From Actinokineospora globicatena (GTDB taxonomy: Bacteria > Actinomycetota > Actinomycetes > Mycobacteriales > Pseudonocardiaceae), in the NCBI RefSeq assembly GCF_024171945.1, contig NZ_JAMTCR010000004.1, positions 496,001 to 560,000 of the forward strand: a stretch of DNA of 64,000 nt. The letters are read 5' to 3'. Positions 53,501-62,500 of this stretch are shown here, one piece after another. The position numbers were made by a program, and so were the translations under genes. Positions within the stretch are counted from its first letter, which is position 1, and every line of letters starts with the position of its first letter. The notes below the pieces were generated by a model. It searched no databases and had not been told where the DNA came from. It was given only the letters and a program-made list of their open reading frames with translations.

Positions 53501-56500
53501 CAACCCGGGCGACAACTCCACCACCACCGTGACCCAGTCCGAGGTCTCCGCCGACCTCGGGGTCACCGCGACCATCGACCCGGCGGCGCCGGTCGCGGGC
53601 TCGCCGGTGACGGTCACCGCGGTGGTCCGCTCCAGCGGCCCGTCGACCGCGACCGACGTGACCTTCACACTGCCGATCCCGGCCGAACTGCGCGACGTGC
53701 AGGTCACCGCGCCCGCAGGCGTCACCTGCGACCCGACCGTGGCCTGTTCCCTCGGCACCGTGCTGCCGGGCGCCGAACTCACCATCGTGGTCCGCGGCGT
53801 GCTCGCCGCTGACTTCACCGGCGGCTCGCTGGCGCTGACCGCGTCGGTCGACTCGTCGAGCCCGGACAACAACCCGACCAACGACTCCGCCACCGCGACC
53901 GCGTCGACCTCGGCGTCGGCGAACCTGTCGGTCGTCACCACGGCCGACCCGGACCCGTTGACCGCGGGCTCGCCGGTGACGCTGACCTCGACCATCCGCA
54001 ACAGCGGCCCGTCCACGGCGACCGGCGTGGTGTTCACTCTCCCGGTGCCCGCCGGGCTGACGGACATCACCGTCGAAGCGCCCGCGGGGGTCACCTGCGA
54101 CACCGCGGTCCGCTGCACCGCCGCCAGCGTGGCGCCCGGGCAGGACCTCGTGATCGTCGTGCGCGGCCGGGTCAAGTCCGACGTCACCGATCCGAACATC
54201 GCCGTGACCTCCACGGTGACCTCCCCGGTGAGCGACCCCACGCCCGCCGACAACAGCAGCACCGTGACCACCGGTGTCGGTGTCGCGGGTGACGTGCGGG
54301 TCGCGCTCGTGGTCGACCCGCAGCCGCTGGTCGCGGGTTCGCCGGTGACGGCGACCGCGACGGTCCGCAACGAGGGTCCGTCCACCGCCACCGGTGTCAC
54401 CTTCACGCTGCCGGTGCCCAACGGCCTCGTCGCCGTCGAGGTCACCGCTCCGGCCGGGGTGAGCTGCGACGAGAGCGTGGCCTGCACCATCGGCACGCTC
54501 GCCCCCGGTGCCGAGTCCGTGATCACCGTCCGGGCCAGGGTCGCCCCCGGCTTCACCAGCCAGGACATCACCCTCACCGGCTCGGCGGCGTCCACCAGCG
54601 CCGACCCGACGCCCGCCAACAACATCGCGACCACGACCACCGCGGTCGGTGCCAGCGCCGGTGTCGCCGTTGCGCTCACCGTCGACCCGGCCACCGTCAC
54701 GCCGGGCACCCCGGTGACCGCCACCGCGCGGGTGAGCAACGGCGGGCCGTCCACCGCCGCGGGCGTCACCGTCGCGATCCCGGTACCCGCGGGGCTGACC
54801 AACGTCGTGGTCACCGCGCCCGCCGGTGTCACCTGCGACAACTCGGTCGCCTGCACCATCGGCCTGGTCGAGCAGGGCGCGGACGTCGTGATCACCGTGA
54901 CCGGTGTGCTCGACCCCGCCTACCCCGGCAACGCGATCACGTTCACCGCGACCTCGGGCTCCGACACCCCGGACCCGACGCCCGGTGACGGGTCCGCCTC
55001 GGTGACCAGGCCGGTCGCCGCCTCGGCCGACCTGGACGCGCTGCTCGACATCACCCAGGACAACCCGGTCGCGGGCAGCCCGATCGAGATCGTCGCCGAC
55101 GTGGTCAACCGTGGCCCGTCCACCGCCGTGGGGGCCACCCTGGCCATCCCGGTGCCCGCTGGCGTGATCAACGTCAGCGTCGTCGCCCCGCCCGGGGTCA
55201 CCTGCGACACCGGGGTGTTCTGCACCATCGGCACCCTGGCGCCCAACGCTTCCGCGCGGGTCGTGCTGCGCGGCACGGTGGCGCCGGATGTGACCGCGCC
55301 GATCACCGCCACCGCGACGGCCACCGCCCAGACCGCGGACCCGACGCCGGGCAACAACTCGTCGACCGACACCGGCAGCACCGCCACCTCGGCCGACCTG
55401 GCGTTCACCGCGCAGGTCACGCCGACCCCGCTCACCGCGGGCACCGCTGTCGCGGTCACCGCCGCGCTGACCAACAACGGCCCGTCCGCCGCGACCGGCG
55501 TCAGCTTCACCGTCCCGGTGCCCGCGGGCGTCACGGGGATCACCGTGGAAGCGCCCGCCGGTGTCACCTGTGACACCGCGGTCGCCTGCACCGTCGGCAC
55601 CATCCCGGCGGGCGGCACGGTGAGCGTGGTCGTGCGCGGCACGGTGGCGCCGAACGTCACCGGCCCGGTGACCTTCACCGGCTCCGCGACCTCCGCGGTG
55701 TCCGACCCGAACACCGCCGACAACTCGTTCAACGTGACCGGGAGCGTGGGCACGGCGGCCGACCTCGGGGTCACGCTCGCCTACGAGCCCGGTGCCGTGG
55801 TCGCCGGTTCGCCGTTCGCCGCCAAGGTGACGGTCCGCAACGCGGGTCCGTCCACCGCCGCGGGCACCGCGCTCTCGTTGCCGCTGCCCGCAGGCATCGT
55901 CGACGTCGAGGTGCTCACCCCGGCCGGGGTCACCTGCGACACCAGCGTGTCGTGCACGTTCGGCGACCTCGCCCCGGGCGCGTCCGCGGAGATCACGGTG
56001 AGCGGCCGGATCGCCACCGACTTCAGCGCGCCCGACCTGACGCTGACCGCCACGGCGGCGACCTCCGCGACCGACCCGTCCGCCGGGAACAACACCGCGA
56101 CCGCGACGACCGCCGTCGCGAAGTCCGCGGGCCTCTCGGTCGTGTCCACCCTGGACCCGGCCACCCTGGTCGCCGGGTCGCCGTTCACCTCGGTCACCAC
56201 GATCGCCAACGGCGGTCCGTCGACCGCCACCGGCGCGACCTTCACCCTGCCGATCCCGGCAGGCGTGATCGGCGTCCAGGTCATCGCGCCCGCCGGGGTC
56301 ACCTGTGACAACTCGGTGAGCTGCACCGTCGGCGCTGTCGCGCCGGGCACCACCGTGCGGGTCGAGGTGCGCGGCACCGTCGACCCGGCGTTCACCGGGC
56401 CGTCGCTGGCGTTCACCGCGAGCGCCGCGTCCGCGACGCCGGACCCCGACCAGGCCGACAACTCGACCACCGTCACCGGGAACGTCAGCGTGACCGCCGA

Positions 56501-59500
56501 CCTCGCGGTCAAGGTCACCCCGAACCCGCTCAGCCTGACCTCGGGTTCGCCGTTCACCATCACGGCCAGCGCGCGCAACGACGGCCCGTCGGTCGCCACC
56601 GGCGTCACGCTGACCCTGCCGATCCCGGCCGGGGTCGTCGACGTCGAGGTGGTCGCGCCCGCCGGGGTCACGTGTGACACCTCGGTCGCCTGCACCATCG
56701 GGTCCATCGCGCCCAACAGCCAGGTCGACGTGCTGGTCCGGGCCAGGGTCGCGCAGGACTTCACGGGCACCGGGCTGATCCTGACCGGCTCGGTCGCCTC
56801 GCCGACCGCCGACCAGGACACCGCCGACAACAGCACCACGGTGCCGGTCCAGGTCAACGCGACCGCCGACCTGAGCGCGTCCACCACCGTCGACCCGGGC
56901 GCCGTGCTGACGGCAGGCTCGCCGGTCACCATCACCACGACCATCCGCAACGCCGGGCCGTCGGCCGCGGTCGGGACCACCTACACCTTCCCGGTGCCCG
57001 CGGGCCTGATCGACGTCCTGGTCAACGCCCCCGCCGGGGTCACCTGCGACACGACCGTCACCTGCTCCGTCGGCTCGGTCGACGCGGGTGAGCAGCTCGT
57101 GATCACGGTGACCGGGCGGGTCGCGCCGGAGTTCACCGGCGGGTCGCTGACCTTCGACACCAGCGTGTCCTCGCCGACGCCCGATCCGGACACGGCGGGC
57201 AACAGCAGCAGCACCACGGTGCCGGTCGTCGTCAACGCCGACCTGTCCGCCCAGCTGTCGATCGACCCGGCCGCGCTCACCGCGGGCTCCGCGTTCACCG
57301 CGACCGCGACCCTGCGCAACGCGGGCCCGTCGACCGCCACCGGTGTCACCTTCGCCGTGCCGCTGCCCGCGGGCGTCGGCAACGTGGAGGTCGTCGCCCC
57401 CGCAGGCGTCACCTGCACCACCGCCGTGGTCTGCACCGCGGCCACGGTCGCGCCGGGCAGCACCACGGTGATCACGATCCGCGGCACCGTCGCCCCGGAC
57501 TTCACCGGCTCTACGTTGCCGTTCAGCGCCACCGCCTCCTCGGCGACGCCGGACGCCTCGCCGGGCAACAACTCCGCGAGCTACGACGCGGCGACCGGCG
57601 CCTCCGCCGGGCTGTCGGTCCAGACGGTCGTCGACCCGGCCGGGCTGACCGCGGGTTCGCCGTTCACCGCGACGACGACGCTGCGCAACGCCGGTCCGTC
57701 GGTCGCGGCGGGCGTCACCTTCACCCTGCCGATCCCGGCGGGCGTGGTGGACGTCGAGGTCGTCGCCCCGGCCGGGGTCACCTGCGACACCACCGTCGCC
57801 TGCACCGTCGGGCCGCTCGCCTCGGGCGCGGACGTCGTCGTGGTCGTGCGCGGCCGGGTCGATGCGGGCTTCACCGGCGGCAGCGTGAGCCTCACCGCCA
57901 GCGCCGCGAGCTCCACTCCGGACACCAACCAGGCCGACAACTCGACCACCGTCGTGGCGCCGGTCGCGGTCACCGCCGACCTCGGGGTGGCCGTCACCTC
58001 GAACCAGACCTCGCTCACCGCCGGGTCGCCGGTGGCGATCACCACGACGGTCAGCAACGCGGGTCCGTCCACGGCCACCGGGGTCGCGGTGACCCTGTCG
58101 GTGCCCGCCGGTCTGACCAACGTGGTCGTCGACGCCCCCGCGGGCGTCACCTGCGACACCGCCGTGTCCTGCACGATCAGCTCCCTCGCGGCGGCCGGGA
58201 CTGTGGTGATCACGGTGCGCGGCACGGTGTCGCCGTCGTTCACCGGGTCCGACCTGTCGTTCACCGGCGCCGTGTCCTCCGGTGCGGGCGACCCGGCCCC
58301 GAGCGGCAACACGAGCACGCTCAGCCTGCCGGTGGCCGTCGCCGCCGACCTGGCTGTCGTGTCACTGACCGGCCCGGCGACCACCGCCGCGGGCACCCCG
58401 GTCACGCTCACCGCGACCCTGCGCAACGCCGGTCCGTCGACCGCCGCGGGCGCGACGTTCAGCCTGCCGATCCCGGCCGCGCTGACCGGCGTCCAGGTCA
58501 CCGGCCCGGCAGGCGTCACCTGCGACACCACCGCGGTCTGCACCCTCGGCGACCTCGCCCCGGGCGCGGAGATCACCCTGGCCATCACCGGCACGGTCGC
58601 CCCGACCTACACCGGACCGGGCCTGACCTTCACCGGCACACTTGACTCGCCGAGCCCCGACCCGACCCCGGGCAACGACTCGGCCACCGCCACCACCGCC
58701 GTCACGGTCGCCGCGGACCTCGCCGTCACCAGCGCGCTCGACGCGACCTCGGTGACCGCGGGCACCTCGGTGAAGCACACCGTGACCATCCGCAACAACG
58801 GCCCGTCCACCTCCGGCCCGGTCACCGTCGACCTGCCGGACCTGGCCGGGGTCACCGTCACCGACGTCCAGTACACCGCGCCCGGCGGGGTGAGCTGCGT
58901 GGCCAGGGCCATCAGCTGCACCATCGACCCGCTGGCCCCGGGGGCGTCCGCGCAGATCGTGGTGGTCGCGGCCGTCGCCGCCGACTTCACCGGGTCGCAG
59001 CTGACCTTCACCGCCGAGGCGTCCTCGTCGTCGCCGGACCCGTCGACCGCGGACAACACCGGATCGGCGACCGCGACGGTGTCCGCCTCGGCCAACGTCG
59101 GGCTGACCGCCGCGCTCGACCCGACCGCGCTCGTCGCCGGATCGCCGGTGAAGGTCACCGCGACGATCAGCAACACCGGGCCGTCCACCGCGACCGGCGT
59201 GACGTTCACCCTGCCGGTCCCGGCGGGCGTGCAGAACGTCAGCGTCACCGCGCCGCCCGGCGTGACCTGCGACAACACCGTCAGCTGCACCGCGGCGAGC
59301 CTGGCGCCCGGCGCCACCATCGACCTCGTGGTCAACGGTGTCGTCGCGCCGAACGCCAACCCGACCGGGATCACGTTCACCGCCACGGCGGGCTCGGCAA
59401 CCGCCGACCCGAACGCGGGCAACGACACCGTCGTCCTCAACGCCGGGGTCACCTCGTCCGCCGACCTGACGATCGACACGACCTTCAACCCGGGCACGCT

Positions 59501-62500
59501 GACCGCGGGGGAGACCTTCACCGCGACCACCGTGATCGGCAACGGCGGCCCGTCAACCGCGACCGGCGTGACCTTCACGCTGCCGATCCCGTCCGGGGTC
59601 GGCACCGTGACGGTCACCGCGCCGCCCGGCGTGACCTGCGACACCAGCGTCAGCTGCACCATCGGTGATGTGCCGCCGGGCACCGACGTGACCATCGTGA
59701 TCAGCGGCCGGGTCACCCCGACCACGACCACGCCGCCGACGTTCACCGCCACGGCGTCCTCGCCGACGCCCGGCCCGGACCCGGCCGACCGCACGGTCAC
59801 CATCACGCCGCCGCTGGCCGTGAACGCGGACCTGCGCACCACGGTCGTGCTCGACCCGGCCACCCCGACCGCCGGTTCGCCGCTGTCGGCGACTGTCACC
59901 GTGGCCAACAGCGGGCCGTCCGCGGCGACCGGCGTGGTCGTCACGGTGCCCGTGCCCGCTGGGCTCACCGGGGCGGACTTCGTGGTCCCGGCTGGTGTCA
60001 CCTGCGACGCGAGCGGCACCTGCGTGATCGCCAGCGTCGCCCCCGGCGCCCAGGTCTCGATCGTGCTGCGCGGCACCGTCGACCCGGCGCAGACCGGCAC
60101 CCTGGTCGTGTCCGCGGCGGCGACCTCGCCCGCCACCGACTCGACGCCGACGGACAACTCGTTCACCGCGAGCGCTCCGGTGACCGCGAACGCCGACCTG
60201 GCCGCCACCGCGGTGGTCACCTCCGGGCCGCCGATCGCGGGTTCGCCGGTGGGCATCACCGCGACCATCACCAACAATGGGCCGTCCACGGCGACGGGCG
60301 TCACCTTCGCCATCCCGCTGCCGCCGGGCCTGCAGCAGGTCCAGGTGACCGCCCCCGCGGGCGTCACCTGCGACTCGTCGGTGCTGTGCACCGTCGGCAC
60401 GCTCACCCCGGGCACCACGGTGACCGTGACGGTCCAGTCGGTGCTTGGCGCGGACGCGAGCGGTCCGTTCGAGATCACCGCGACCGCCGACTCGCCCACC
60501 CCGGACGCCGACGAGACCGACAACACCATCACGGTGTCCAACGCGGTCACCACCGTCGCCGACCTGACGGTCACCGCCGACATCGGCCCGGACCGGGTCG
60601 TGGCGGGCGCCGCGGCCACGATCACCACGACGGTCGCCAACGCCGGACCGTCGGTGGCCACCGGGGTCACCATCACCATCCCGGTGCCCGCGGGCCTGCT
60701 CGACGTCGTGGTCACCGCCCCGCCGGGCGTCACCTGCGACACCGCGGTCACCTGTGTCGTCGCCTCGCTCGCCCCGGGGGCCTCGGTGGAGGTCCTGGTC
60801 ACCGGCACCGTCGCGGTCGACCAGACCACGCCGCTGACGAGCACCGTGACCGTCGACTCCGACGCGAGCGACCCGAACGGCGCGGGCAACACCGTGGCGC
60901 TGTCCGAGCCGGTCGCCGCCGACGCCGACCTGTCGATGGTGCTCGACTTCCAGGCCGACACCCTCACCGCGGGCGCTCCCGCCGTGGTGATCGCCAAGGC
61001 GCGCAACGCCGGTCCGTCCACCGCGGTGGCCGTCCTGTTGGCCCTGGGTCTGCCGGGTGAGTTCGAGAACATCACGATCATCGCCCCGAACGGGGTCACC
61101 TGCGACAACACCATCGCCTGCGAGCTCGGCCCGTTGGCACCGGGCGCGGAGGTCGTGATCGAGGTGCGCGGCGTGTTCAGCTCCGACGTCGCGGGCGACG
61201 CCACCGTGGTGGGCGTGGTCGAGTCCACGACCAACGACCCGGTGCCCGGCAACGAGTCGGTCATCGTCACCCAGGCCGTGTCCACCGAGACCGACGTCTC
61301 GATCACCAAGGCGGGCCCGACCCAGGTGACCGCCGGTCAGCAGATCACCTGGACGCTGGCGGTGCACGCGGACGGCCCGTCCGACGCGCGCAACGTGGTC
61401 GTGGTCGACACCCTGCCCAAGGGCGTCACCCCGGTCACCGCCGACCCGGCCTGCGTGCTCACCGACCGCACCTACCGCTGCGCGCTGGGCACCCTCGCCC
61501 AGGGCGGGGACCGGGCGCTCACCATCACCGCCGAGGTCGACCCGGAGTTCAGCGACCAGCAGTTGGACAACGCCGCGTCGGTGACCACGACGGTGACCGA
61601 CACCGACGTCTCGAACAACACCAGCCTGGCCGTCACCCAGATCGCCAGGATCGCCGACCTGTCCATCGACAAGACGCTGAACCCGGACCCGATCGTCCCC
61701 GGTGACCAGGCGGTGTTCACCCTGGACGTGGTCAACTTCGGCTACTCGACGGCGACCAACGTGGTCATCACCGACCCGATCGGCCCCGGCATGACCCCGG
61801 TCTCGGCGACCCCGACCCAGGGCACCTGCGCCATCGTCGGCCAGGTGGTGACCTGCACGCCGGGCTCGATCGGGCCCGACGGCGACGTGACGGTGACGAT
61901 CGTGGTCGACGTCGACCCGGGCTTCGTGCCGAACACGGTCAGCAACACCGCCACGGTCGTCTCCGACGTCACCGAGGCCGACCCGTCGGACAACACGGTG
62001 TCCATCGCCGGTGCCGCGGCCGCGGTCACCGACCTCGGCCTGGTCATGACCCCGGACCGGCCGCTGTACGCGCCGGGTGACCCGATCAGCTGGCTGCTGA
62101 CCATCACCAACAACGGCACCTCCACGGCCAGGGAGGTCGTGCTCACCGACCAGTTGCCCGCCAACGTCGGCTCCATCGTGGTGCCCGCGGGCTGCGTGCT
62201 CACCACCAACCGCGTGGTCTGCGACCTGGGCGACATCGCGCCGGGGGACACCGCGACGGTGCTCATCGCCGGTCAAGTCGCGGCGAACGCGACGGCGGGG
62301 TCGATCGTCAACACCGCCTCGGTGATCTCGTCCACCGCGGAACAGGCCCCGACGGACAACTTCGCCTCGTCGACCAGCACCGTCGACGCCCAGGTCGACC
62401 TGCGGGTGAGCAAGACCGTGGACGGGCCGATCGTGGCCGGTGACGACGCGGTCTGGGTGGTCGCGGTGACCAACGCCGGTACCAGCGCCGCCGCCGACGT

